Counted from the stretch's first letter, positions 1-5,892 are shown. The stretch: DNA of 8,302 nt from Clostridia bacterium (GCA_022360735.1 JAKSCF010000133.1:1-8302), one strand, 5' to 3'. Notes: generated from the sequence alone by a model not told the origin. A program made the numbers and translations.

Positions 1-638
1 AATTACCTACAGAGCATGACTTAATGTCGATATATGATGCTAGCAGAGATACCATTCGAAAGTCTCTCGCAATACTTTTGAATGAAGGCTATATATTTAA
101 GCAGGCTGGAAAGGGTACTTTTGTACGAAAGGTAAAATCAAACTACAAATTAACCCTTTTAGAAAGCTTCTCAGAGCAGATGAGAGCATCTAATATAGAG
201 CCAAGTAGTGAAATTATAAAGATTGAGAAAACAAAGCCGGAGCAATACATATTAAATCATTTAGAAGCCAATGAAGAAGAAAAAATATTTAAAATTGAGA
301 GGCTTAGAAAAGCAAATAATGATCCCATGTGCTATGAAATTGCATTTGTCTCTGAGTCCATATGTAATAATATTGATAAAAAAGTGCAAGACAACATTTC
401 ATTATACGACCTATATGAAAACTACTATAATTTAAAACTTAATTATGGGGATATGACGATAGAGGCCAAAAAAGCGCCTAAACATATTAGTAAAGTATTG
501 AAAATAAAACCTCATGATGCTATTTTAGAAATGCGTATAGTGGTTTATTTGGATACTGGACGCCCCCTTTATTATGTTGAAGCCTATTATATTGGAAACA
601 AATATTTTTTTTCCGCCACTTTACCAAGAAAAGCATAA
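1..638 (+). CDS. GntR-family transcriptional regulator with UTRA effector domain, 5'-partial
   Basis: This is a DNA-binding repressor that probably responds to a small, often phosphorylated, carbohydrate-type ligand. The frame is open from base 3, before the first internal ATG at 24, and begins LPTEHDLMSIYDASRDTIRK. That is the second half of a GntR winged helix-turn-helix and is followed by the wing motif GKGTFV. The true start therefore lies upstream of the window; about 25-30 N-terminal residues are missing compared with the usual length near 240. The rest matches a UTRA (HutC-type) ligand domain: the YEIAFVSESI segment, LYDLYENYY, and a C-terminal RPLYYVEAYYIGNKYFF strand region. The gene ends at a terminator and lies just upstream of a promoter carrying two identical palindromes, so it is the obvious candidate regulator of the next two genes. 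This link is inferred from position. TreR is a close structural model, but the ligand cannot be assigned. Confidence 0.9.
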   Translation, partial: LPTEHDLMSIYDASRDTIRKSLAILLNEGYIFKQAGKGTFVRKVKSNYKLTLLESFSEQMRASNIEPSSEIIKIEKTKPEQYILNHLEANEEEKIFKIERLRKANNDPMCYEIAFVSESICNNIDKKVQDNISLYDLYENYYNLKLNYGDMTIEAKKAPKHISKVLKIKPHDAILEMRIVVYLDTGRPLYYVEAYYIGNKYFFSATLPRKA

Positions 639-664
639 ATCAAAAAAATGTTAGGAGTTCAATT

Positions 665-694
665 ACACTATTCATAAAAGAGTAGTGTTTTTTT
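665..694 (+). terminator. Rho-independent terminator after the GntR gene
   Basis: The arms ACACTATTC (665-673) and GAGTAGTGT (680-688) pair over 9 bp with one G-U, around the loop ATAAAA. A run of six T (689-694) follows. It lies 27 bp after the stop codon and separates the regulator from the next transcription unit. Confidence 0.8.
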
Positions 695-714
695 CATTTA
701 TTTTAAAAATATAC

Positions 715-743
715 TTGAAATGTACGTACAAATAGATTATAGT
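715..743 (+). promoter_or_regulatory. Sigma-A-type promoter of the EIIC-like/TIM-barrel operon
   Basis: TTGAAA (715-720) and TATAGT (738-743) are separated by exactly 17 bp, which predicts a start near 750. One operator-like palindrome fills most of the spacer and another sits about 5 bp past the predicted start, so a bound repressor would block both polymerase binding and escape. Confidence 0.75.
718..733 (+). promoter_or_regulatory. Operator-like palindrome 1
   Basis: The perfect 10-bp palindrome TGTACGTACA (721-730) lies between the -35 and -10 boxes. It is repeated exactly at 758-767. Its size and symmetry fit the operators of GntR/UTRA regulators. Assignment to the neighbouring GntR protein is inferred. 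Confidence 0.7.
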
Positions 744-749
744 AAGATT

Positions 750-920
750 AGATTAAATGTACGTACATTTGTTTTTTTATTCAACTATTTAATTATAAGA
801 AACGGGAGATTTGAAAATATAGTAAAAATAATATAATCTAAAGAGGAAGATTTTAGTTTTACTACATTTTTTAAAATCTAAATGATTTCGTGAAAAAATC
901 TTAAAAAATAGGAGGGTAAT
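750..920 (+). other. Long 5' leader with overlapping inverted repeats
   Basis: About 170 nt separate the predicted start from the ATG. The leader contains TAGTAAAA (820-827) pairing with TTTTACTA (857-864), with CTAAA/TTTAG (838-842/852-856) nested inside. A competing perfect 8-bp pair, AGATTTTA (848-855) with TAAAATCT (872-879), uses some of the same bases, so the two folds exclude each other. All stems are A/U-rich and weak, and no U-tract follows either, so I see no clear attenuator. An mRNA-stability or accessibility role is possible but unproven. Confidence 0.3.
755..770 (+). promoter_or_regulatory. Operator-like palindrome 2
   Basis: AAATGTACGTACATTT is a perfect 16-bp palindrome just downstream of the predicted transcription start. 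Its centre is 37 bp from the centre of the first copy, about three and a half helical turns. The same 10-bp core is used in both. Confidence 0.7.
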
Positions 921-2510
921 ATGAAAAAGAGAATTGCAATTATAGGAAGTAGTGGCGGGAATTTATACAACCTAGGTGGAAAAGAGCCTGATAAACTAAT
1001 TGGTGAAATTCAAAATCAATCAGAGTCCTCAGAAATAGAAGTGGTAGATGTTCAATTTATTGCAGCTCAGGCATCTATGGACCATATTAAACCGAATACA
1101 AAAGCAAGTCTATATGTTTGGAACGACTTAGAGAAAAAAGCTATAGCAACAGAATCAGAGATATTGGAATCCATTAATAAAAAAGCATCGGAATATGATG
1201 AAAAACTTGCTGGTAGAATAATGAATGATGAGATAGACGGACTTGTCGTTATGAGTTGTGACCCAAAAGGCATTAACGCTCAAGCTATTCAAGCAGCTGT
1301 TTCAAAGGAAATACCTATTGTAGGAACCGGCGGTACATCTATGGCATCCATTTCATCATTAAAAGGCAATGTCATTGCTACTTCCGGAACGACAGGAACA
1401 ACAAATCGGACAAGAGCTGTAGCCGCTATTTCAGCATTAAGCAAGTATTGGAAAATTAAGTACAAGCCTGTAATTGGGGGTGGGAGCCAAGCAGCTCAAG
1501 GAGATGACAATATATTATCCAGAATCAGCTTTAGAGGGATTATGATGGCTGCCATTCCAGGATTTATTTCTATGGCATTAATCCTTGCACTAAGTAAAAT
1601 TCCTGGGTTTGGTGCTCTGGAAAGTGTTTTCAGTGCATTAATCGGTGCATTGCCGGTTATTGTGGCAGCCATTGCAGCTAAACAAGTTTCGGGATTAGAT
1701 GAAGTTGGAATTGTTGCCGGTGTTGTTGCAGGTACGCTATCTATTAACGGAGGTCTAATCGGCGGAATTATCGGAGGTATATTTGCTGGTATTCTTGCTT
1801 ATCACTTGATAAAGATATGTTTTAGATGGAATTTTCCGGCTACAACAGCAAATATTGTAGCTGGGGGTCTTGCAGGGCTGATTTCTGGGCTTAGTGTTTA
1901 CTTTCTAATTGCCCCAATTGCATTAAAATTAGGAGATGGCATTAGATTGTTAATCGAAACAGCCACAGGATATAATCTAATATTAGCAGGCGCTATAGCA
2001 GGGTTGCTCATTTGGCCTGCTATTATTGGAGGGGTCTATCATGCTGCAATATTACCTATCGTGTTATTGGAGATGGAAAAAACAGGGATGAGTTTTCTTG
2101 GTGCTGTGGATATGACAGGTCTTGTAATGGTATCAGCAGGAATAACATTGGCTAATATATTTTTTCCTAGAGAAAAAAGTGAAGCAACCATTGCGGCTCC
2201 AGGATTCTTTATTAATGTGGTATTTGGTACATTTGTTGAAGCAGCGTATCCATTTATGTTTTCTAATAAGATGGTTATGATTGGAGCCATTTTTTCAGCA
2301 GGACTATCTGGTATGGCAGTGGGCTTATTTAATGTAAAAGGAACTGCTTATGTACCGGCTTTAATAGCACCGACACTTTCAAACAATATGATTGGTTTTG
2401 CAGTAAGTATGTTGGTAGGCTTTGTATCTGCCTTTATAATTACGGTATTAGCAAATAAACTAAGTAAAAAAAATATTAACCCAGAGAATTTAGATGTGAA
2501 AGCAAGATAA
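921..2510 (+). CDS. Fructose-type PTS EIIC-like membrane transporter fused to an unrecognised N-terminal soluble domain
   Basis: This is a 529-residue protein with two parts. Residues 1-180 are soluble, with glycine/serine-rich turns: GSSGGN near 9-14, SCDPKGINA at 112-120, GTGGTS at 135-140 and SGTTGTTNRT at 155-164. I do not recognise this domain. After a polar linker (about 181-200), residues 203-515 are almost wholly hydrophobic, with roughly nine to ten membrane segments and glycine-rich repeats such as GGLIGGIIGG (277-286). The stretch FVEAAYPF (438-445) fits the conserved ITEGAIPF region of fructose-family EIIC, so sugar or sugar-like import at the cytoplasmic membrane is the likely role. 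There is no EIIA histidine domain and no standard N-terminal EIIB cysteine loop. Cys113 in CDPKGI loosely recalls the EIIB CPTGI loop but lies mid-domain. The start is supported by AGGAGGG at 910-916. The gene is first in an operon with the TIM-barrel gene, 20 bp away. It may be PTS-dependent using subunits made elsewhere, or a PTS-derived transporter that works without phosphorylation. Confidence 0.75.
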   Translation: MKKRIAIIGSSGGNLYNLGGKEPDKLIGEIQNQSESSEIEVVDVQFIAAQASMDHIKPNTKASLYVWNDLEKKAIATESEILESINKKASEYDEKLAGRIMNDEIDGLVVMSCDPKGINAQAIQAAVSKEIPIVGTGGTSMASISSLKGNVIATSGTTGTTNRTRAVAAISALSKYWKIKYKPVIGGGSQAAQGDDNILSRISFRGIMMAAIPGFISMALILALSKIPGFGALESVFSALIGALPVIVAAIAAKQVSGLDEVGIVAGVVAGTLSINGGLIGGIIGGIFAGILAYHLIKICFRWNFPATTANIVAGGLAGLISGLSVYFLIAPIALKLGDGIRLLIETATGYNLILAGAIAGLLIWPAIIGGVYHAAILPIVLLEMEKTGMSFLGAVDMTGLVMVSAGITLANIFFPREKSEATIAAPGFFINVVFGTFVEAAYPFMFSNKMVMIGAIFSAGLSGMAVGLFNVKGTAYVPALIAPTLSNNMIGFAVSMLVGFVSAFIITVLANKLSKKNINPENLDVKAR

Positions 2511-2530
2511 AATTTTATCAAGGAGATGTA

Positions 2531-3376
2531 ATGATTATGATTATTGGCGATATGGAAAAAAAGAGGAGATTGGGTTTAAAAAAAGTATCTGACGCTTTAA
2601 AACTGCATCATGGCGTTACAATATTAAGCACTGGTATTACCGGAGACGATGCGCGATTAGCAAAAGCTGTAACAGATGCAGGCATAAAATTATTAGAACC
2701 TAATCATCCGGCAGTAGCTCTCGCAAGAGGTCATAAAGGTGTAATATCTATGCATGAAGCAGAGCAAGTAAGACATGAGATTCATATCGAAGACATGATT
2801 AAAGTAACGAAAGGTATTCGCAGTGTTGTACCGGAAGATACCTTCATTACCGTAGGTGTTCCTGGAGGTTTTACCGAAGCCTTGCCGGTAGTATTGAAAG
2901 AAGAAGACTTTTTAAACCTGTCACTTGCGGGAGCAGATGGACTGCATGTTCATAAATCAACTTTAGAAGATTTAGAATCAGTAGTTATAATGGCACATAA
3001 ATATGGTTTGTTGGTAGATGCCTATATTGGGCACCCTGATGATCTTCACACTTTTGGTATTCCTGCCAGAACACCTGAAGAGGTTAGCAAAGTAGCTAAG
3101 CAGATGAGTGATATAGGAGTAGATTTTATAGGGTTAATGACGGGTATGAGCTATGAAGGCGTTGAAGCTGGAAAGATTCACCCCAATATAAAAGAAAGAC
3201 TCCTTGCCTTAACTTCAAGCGTAAATGTACCTACACTAGCTGAAGGTGGTATTAACTTGAATAATTATCAAGCTTTTGCTGAAACAGGCGTCAACATACT
3301 TGTTATTGGCACTGCAATAGATAATATGGTAAGCCATGCTGCACAAAATGCTGTATCTTCATTTTTAAAGCATTAA
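2531..3376 (+). CDS. Orphan TIM-barrel-like protein, probable phosphosugar lyase, epimerase or isomerase
   Basis: This is a soluble 281-residue cytoplasmic protein. The alternating strand/helix pattern and C-terminal glycine motifs look like a ribulose-phosphate-binding type (beta/alpha)8 barrel: GADGLHVH (134-141), then LVDAYIGHPDD (161-171), then AEGGIN (237-242), and finally ILVIGTAID (256-264). The last two resemble the phosphate-gripping loops of NanE- or ThiG-like barrels. Candidate active-site residues are His139, His141, Asp163, His168 and Glu238, but I cannot assign a reaction or a named family. The gene follows the EIIC-like transporter by 20 bp, shares its promoter and precedes a terminator, so it probably acts on the imported or phosphorylated product. 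That is inference from context. AAGGAG (2520-2525) favours the ATG at 2531; an ATG two codons later is also possible. Confidence 0.7.
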   Translation: MIMIIGDMEKKRRLGLKKVSDALKLHHGVTILSTGITGDDARLAKAVTDAGIKLLEPNHPAVALARGHKGVISMHEAEQVRHEIHIEDMIKVTKGIRSVVPEDTFITVGVPGGFTEALPVVLKEEDFLNLSLAGADGLHVHKSTLEDLESVVIMAHKYGLLVDAYIGHPDDLHTFGIPARTPEEVSKVAKQMSDIGVDFIGLMTGMSYEGVEAGKIHPNIKERLLALTSSVNVPTLAEGGINLNNYQAFAETGVNILVIGTAIDNMVSHAAQNAVSSFLKH

Positions 3377-3440
3377 TAAAGATATAATAAAAATTATATA
3401 TTATCCTTAACATATATAATAAATAAAAACCGTTGATTGT

Positions 3441-3480
3441 GGGATAGAGTGTGATATATCAAGCACTCTATCTCATTTTA
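3441..3480 (+). terminator. Terminator of the EIIC-like/TIM-barrel operon
   Basis: GGGATAGAGTG (3441-3451) pairs with CACTCTATCTC (3464-3474) over 11 bp with one G-U pair. The loop contains the small palindrome TGATATATCA. The following tract ATTTTATATT is only moderately T-rich, so termination may be incomplete. The hairpin lies 64 bp after the stop codon. Confidence 0.65.
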
Positions 3481-3551
3481 TATTATAATAACTAAGAAAA
3501 TAAGGATCTATGATGAAAGATGTAAGATCTATACAACTAATTTAAAGATTC

Positions 3552-3580
3552 TTGAATAACCAAAATCCTTTCAGTATAAT
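3552..3580 (+). promoter_or_regulatory. Sigma-A-type promoter of tsaE
   Basis: TTGAAT (3552-3557) and a perfect TATAAT (3575-3580) are 17 bp apart. The predicted start is near 3587, about 58 nt before the tsaE ATG. This promoter probably also serves tsaB and rimI. Confidence 0.75.
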
Positions 3581-3583
3581 ATA

Positions 3584-3618
3584 TAGGTGGGTTGTATTCC
3601 TATACGATATATCACCTA
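3584..3618 (+). other. Inverted repeat at the 5' end of the tsaE transcript
   Basis: TAGGTG (3584-3589) is complementary to CACCTA (3613-3618). GTAT/ATAC (3594-3597/3602-3605) is nested between them. Because transcription should start near 3587, this could form a hairpin at or near the mRNA 5' end. The two halves could instead be a split protein-binding site. No known riboswitch class is recognised. Confidence 0.3.
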
Positions 3619-3644
3619 CATATTGAAATAAAGAGGTATATCAA

Positions 3645-4079
3645 ATGCAGCAAATCATCAGTCACAGTGAAGATGAAACCAGAGAAATTGGAAAAAAAAT
3701 TGCACAACAATTAAATAAAGGCGACATTTTATGCTTAAAAGGAGATCTTGGAGCAGGTAAGACCCTGTTATCTAAATCCATTGCTCATGCTTTTGGTGTA
3801 AAAGAACCGGTGACCAGTCCCACATTTACCATCGTACATCAATACGAAGGACGGTTCCCTTTATACCATTTTGATGTCTATAGAATCCATGACATAGATG
3901 AAATGTACGAAATCGGTATAGAAGAATACCTGTATGGAGATGGCGTCTGCTTGATAGAATGGGCAGATAAAATACAAGAAATTTTACCTGAGGAAAGCAT
4001 TTGGATTGAATTATCCAGAGGTGAAGGTGATAATGATAGAATCCTAAATATTAGAGGTGAATTAATAATGAATAATTAA
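3645..4079 (+). CDS. tsaE: tRNA threonylcarbamoyladenosine biosynthesis ATPase TsaE
   Basis: TsaE (YjeE/YdiB) is the P-loop ATPase that works with the TsaB-TsaD complex in forming t6A37 on ANN-decoding tRNAs. The 144-residue protein has the Walker A motif GDLGAGKT (33-40), the family motif TSPTFTIVHQY (57-67), LYHFDVYR (73-80) and the Walker-B-like region with IEWADK (104-109), all typical and intact. AAGAGG at 3631-3636 sets the start. The C-terminus is unusual: the last codons (ELIMNN and the stop) overlap the left arm of a repeat element starting near 4062. It appears shorter than typical homologues of about 150-158 residues, and its natural C-terminal helix seems to have been replaced. 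The catalytic motifs are untouched, so it is probably still functional. tsaB follows 151 bp later. Confidence 0.95.
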   Translation: MQQIISHSEDETREIGKKIAQQLNKGDILCLKGDLGAGKTLLSKSIAHAFGVKEPVTSPTFTIVHQYEGRFPLYHFDVYRIHDIDEMYEIGIEEYLYGDGVCLIEWADKIQEILPEESIWIELSRGEGDNDRILNIRGELIMNN

Positions 4080-4202
4080 GGTTAATTTTGCTTTGCAAAA
4101 TTTTCATTAATCCATAAACATAATCTAAAAAACTATTTATCTAAAAAAGATTTTTACTAGAAAATCATCCTTAATTATTAACTATTCATTATTCATTATT
4201 AA
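4062..4202. repeat. Palindromic miniature repeat element, copy 1 (MITE-like)
   Basis: The left arm is TTAATAATGAATAATTAAGG (4062-4081). The right arm (4169-4202), read on the minus strand, is the same sequence with one extra 14-nt repeat unit inside. Between them are two sub-hairpins: AATTTTGC/GCAAAATT (4084-4091/4095-4102) and GATTTT/AAAATC (4149-4154/4161-4166). A 24-nt block of the right arm (4174-4197, minus strand) is identical to 5392-5415 in copy 2. There is no reading frame inside and no obvious target duplication. It fills the tsaE-tsaB gap and covers the 3' end of tsaE. Confidence 0.75.
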
Positions 4203-4230
4203 TTTTGATACGAGTATAAGGAGTGAAAAT

Positions 4231-4941
4231 ATGCTTATTTTAGCAATAGACACCACATCTCAAGCAGCATCTATAGCTTTAATCAATGAAGAAAGGCTTA
4301 TAGGTGAGTACACCAGCAATGCAAAGATGACCCATTTACAGAAACTCATGCCAATGGTTGAGGAATTATTAAATAAATGTGATCTATCAATAGATGATAT
4401 ACAAGGCATTGCTGTTTCAGAAGGCCCGGGTTCTTTTACAGGAATCAGAATAGGCGTTTCTGCCGCAAGAGCACTGGCACAAGCTCAGGATATTCCTGTA
4501 GTTTGTGTACCGACCCTAAAAGCTATGGCGTATAATTTACCATATTATTCAGGCATAATATGTCCAATCTTGGATGCTAGAAGACAGCAAGTATACGGAT
4601 CTGCCTATCAATGGGAAAATCATGATTGCAGAGAAGTCATCCATCCATCTGCATATTTTATTGAAGAACTTTTAGAGAAATTAAGAGAGTATGAAGACAT
4701 AGTATTCTTAGGAGATGGTGTTTTACCTTATAAAGAACAAATCGTCAATGTACTAGGTGAAAAAGCAAATTTTGCACCCAGTTATAACAAATATCAAAAA
4801 GCCTCTTCCGTAGGACAATTAGGCTTAGAGCTTTTTGAAAATGAAGAACAACAAGCTTATTATGAAGTAAAACCCAACTACCAAAGAAAATCAGAAGCTG
4901 AAAGAAACCTGGAAAAAAAGCGGCAGGATGAGGGGAAATGA
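4231..4941 (+). CDS. tsaB: tRNA threonylcarbamoyladenosine biosynthesis protein TsaB
   Basis: TsaB (YeaZ) is the catalytically inactive ASKHA-fold partner that binds TsaD and allows t6A synthesis. The 236-residue protein has the usual length and the family signatures: LAIDTTSQAASIAL at the N-terminus (4-17), SEGPGSFTGIRIG (63-75), ILDARRQQVYGS (113-124) and the C-terminal PNYQRKSEAER (215-225). The start is set by AAGGAGTG (4218-4225), immediately after repeat copy 1. Its stop overlaps the rimI start by 4 bp (ATGA), implying translational coupling. No promoter of its own is evident, so transcription probably continues from tsaE through the repeat. Confidence 0.95.
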   Translation: MLILAIDTTSQAASIALINEERLIGEYTSNAKMTHLQKLMPMVEELLNKCDLSIDDIQGIAVSEGPGSFTGIRIGVSAARALAQAQDIPVVCVPTLKAMAYNLPYYSGIICPILDARRQQVYGSAYQWENHDCREVIHPSAYFIEELLEKLREYEDIVFLGDGVLPYKEQIVNVLGEKANFAPSYNKYQKASSVGQLGLELFENEEQQAYYEVKPNYQRKSEAERNLEKKRQDEGK

Positions 4942-5384
4942 GAAATATTATCATAAGAGATATGGTTGTAGAGGACATAAAAGATATATTAATCATAGAA
5001 AACCTCTGCTTTCCGATGCCTTGGAGTGAAGCGGCTTTTTTAAATGAAATGCTTAATAACGCTATTTCAAAATACTTGGTAGTACAACATGAAAATCGTG
5101 TGATTGGATATGCAGGGGTATGGAGAATATTGGATGAGGGACATATCACCAATATAGCTACCCATCCCGGCTTTCAGCGAAATGGTATTGCACGTGAACT
5201 GCTAAAAGCTTTAATACAAGTCCTTGAAGAAGAAAACATTACTAAAATAACATTAGAAGTAAGAGCCTCAAATGAACCAGCCATCAACTTATACCAACAA
5301 TTTGGTTTTACTCAAGCAGGTATTCGAAAAGGATATTATGAAGACAACAAAGAAGATGCCGTCATAATGTGGAGAGAGACTTGA
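4938..5384 (+). CDS. rimI: Ribosomal protein S18 alanine N-acetyltransferase-like GNAT enzyme RimI
   Basis: RimI transfers acetyl from acetyl-CoA to protein N-termini, classically ribosomal protein S18; clostridial members may have broader targets. The 148-residue protein is a complete GNAT domain: FPMPW (26-30) in the substrate loop, NIATHPGFQ leading to the acetyl-CoA pyrophosphate motif QRNGIA (80-85), the catalytic-glutamate segment LEVRASN (106-112), AINLYQQFGF (115-124) and RKGYY (130-134). It overlaps the end of tsaB by 4 bp, an arrangement common in bacteria where rimI sits with t6A genes. AGGGG lies only 2 nt before the ATG, so initiation probably depends on coupling with tsaB. Repeat copy 2 begins 7 bp after the stop. 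Confidence 0.92.
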   Translation: MRNIIIRDMVVEDIKDILIIENLCFPMPWSEAAFLNEMLNNAISKYLVVQHENRVIGYAGVWRILDEGHITNIATHPGFQRNGIARELLKALIQVLEEENITKITLEVRASNEPAINLYQQFGFTQAGIRKGYYEDNKEDAVIMWRET

Positions 5385-5390
5385 GTGGAG

Positions 5391-5517
5391 CAATGAATAA
5401 TGAATAGTTAATAATGAATAATTGTGGAGGATTTTGCTATGCAAAATCTTCATTTTTATTTAATGAAATTTTGTAAAACAAAATTCTCCTTAATGATTAA
5501 CGATTCATTATTCATTG
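5391..5517. repeat. Palindromic miniature repeat element, copy 2 (MITE-like)
   Basis: Terminal inverted repeats lie at 5391-5418 and 5490-5517. They begin identically (CAATGAATAATGAAT, left strand and complement of the right) and differ at only a few positions further in. Inside are two hairpins: GATTTTGC/GCAAAATC (5430-5437/5441-5448) and AATTTTG/CAAAATT (5467-5473/5479-5485). GGAG (5427-5430) and CTCC (5486-5489) could close the core. The layout matches copy 1, with a shared 24-nt arm and the common core ATTTTGCTNTGCAAAAT. It encodes no protein and has no clear target duplication. Confidence 0.78.
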
Positions 5518-5570
5518 ATCACAATGTGACCACCATGTATATATTTTTTTTCATAAGAAATAATAGGTAG

Positions 5571-5576
5571 TATAAA
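5571..5576 (+). promoter_or_regulatory. Possible -10 box for the small cysteine-rich gene
   Basis: TATAAA lies 58 bp before the GTG start. The matching -35 position (5548-5553, TTTTCA) is poor, so this is a weak or activated promoter at best. The gene may instead be read through from rimI. Confidence 0.3.
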
Positions 5577-5617
5577 AAGATACAACTTAAACTGTCTAAA
5601 ATGAAAATAATATTTGC

Positions 5618-5623
5618 GAGGTG
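5618..5623 (+). promoter_or_regulatory. Ribosome binding site that fixes a GTG start
   Basis: GAGGTG lies 5 nt before GTG at 5629. An in-frame TTG at 5614 lies just upstream of this site and would place it inside the gene, so the GTG is the better start. Confidence 0.7.
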
Positions 5624-5628
5624 ATACG

Positions 5629-5829
5629 GTGAGAAATGATGAGTATGACTATAACGATGAAATGTGCTCAGTAGCATCCTATTGTAAGAACTTCGTTAAA
5701 CGAAGAGACATAAATTCTTTTAACATGTCTACCTATAAATCCTGCGAAAATTGTAACCATTTTACTACCAACAATAGGTGCGGGCTAAACAAAACCGATA
5801 GAATACTCTTCCAAATGGATCTAGAGTAA
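5629..5829 (+). CDS. Small cysteine-rich protein, possible metal binder, function unknown
   Basis: This is a 66-residue protein starting at GTG with a good ribosome binding site. It has five cysteines, at 13, 19, 39, 42 and 51, including a CENC (CxxC) pair followed by HFTTNNRC, with His44 close by. This spacing suggests a single zinc site or, less likely, an Fe-S site. The N-terminus is acidic and rich in Tyr/Asn/Asp, and the middle is basic (KRR at 24-26). There is no signal peptide or membrane segment. A perfect terminator follows 23 bp after the stop, which argues for a real gene. It sits between rimI and tsaD, but a role in t6A modification is only a guess from position. I do not recognise the family. 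Confidence 0.72.
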   Translation: MRNDEYDYNDEMCSVASYCKNFVKRRDINSFNMSTYKSCENCNHFTTNNRCGLNKTDRILFQMDLE

Positions 5830-5852
5830 AATCAGAAGTAAGATTGAGAACT

Positions 5853-5892
5853 AATAATCACTCTATGGCTGTAGAGTGATTATTTTCATTTT
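5853..5892 (+). terminator. Strong Rho-independent terminator after the small cysteine-rich gene
   Basis: AATAATCACTCTA (5853-5865) pairs perfectly over 13 bp with TAGAGTGATTATT (5872-5884), around the loop TGGCTG. A T-rich tail follows. It isolates tsaD from the upstream genes, so tsaD needs its own promoter. Confidence 0.88.

Noticed and set aside
24..26. ATG at 24 as the real start of the GntR regulator
   Set aside because: The same frame upstream encodes LPTEHDL, a conserved part of the GntR helix-turn-helix, so the gene begins before the window.
1067..1273. Minus-strand open frame of 68 codons inside the EIIC-like gene
   Set aside because: It is antisense to a well-supported gene, has no ribosome binding site and has no recognisable protein features.
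2039..2290. Minus-strand open frame of 83 codons inside the EIIC-like gene
   Set aside because: It is the antisense shadow of the membrane-encoding region, with no start signals or family resemblance.
3481..3545. Repeated GATCTAT motifs (3506 and 3529 region) as a possible riboswitch or regulator site
   Set aside because: They lie upstream of the tsaE promoter, are short direct repeats only, and match no known RNA class.
4745..5152. Minus-strand open frame of 135 codons across tsaB and rimI
   Set aside because: It overlaps two firmly identified genes on the opposite strand, and its composition shows no domain.
5424..5490. GGAGG followed by ATG within repeat copy 2, as a possible small gene start
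   Set aside because: These bases are part of the hairpin core of the repeat (the ATG overlaps GCTATGC), and copy 1 lacks both the ATG and the ribosome binding site.
5614..5628. TTG start at 5614 for the small cysteine-rich protein
   Set aside because: The good ribosome binding site at 5618-5623 would lie inside the gene; the GTG at 5629 is correctly spaced from it.
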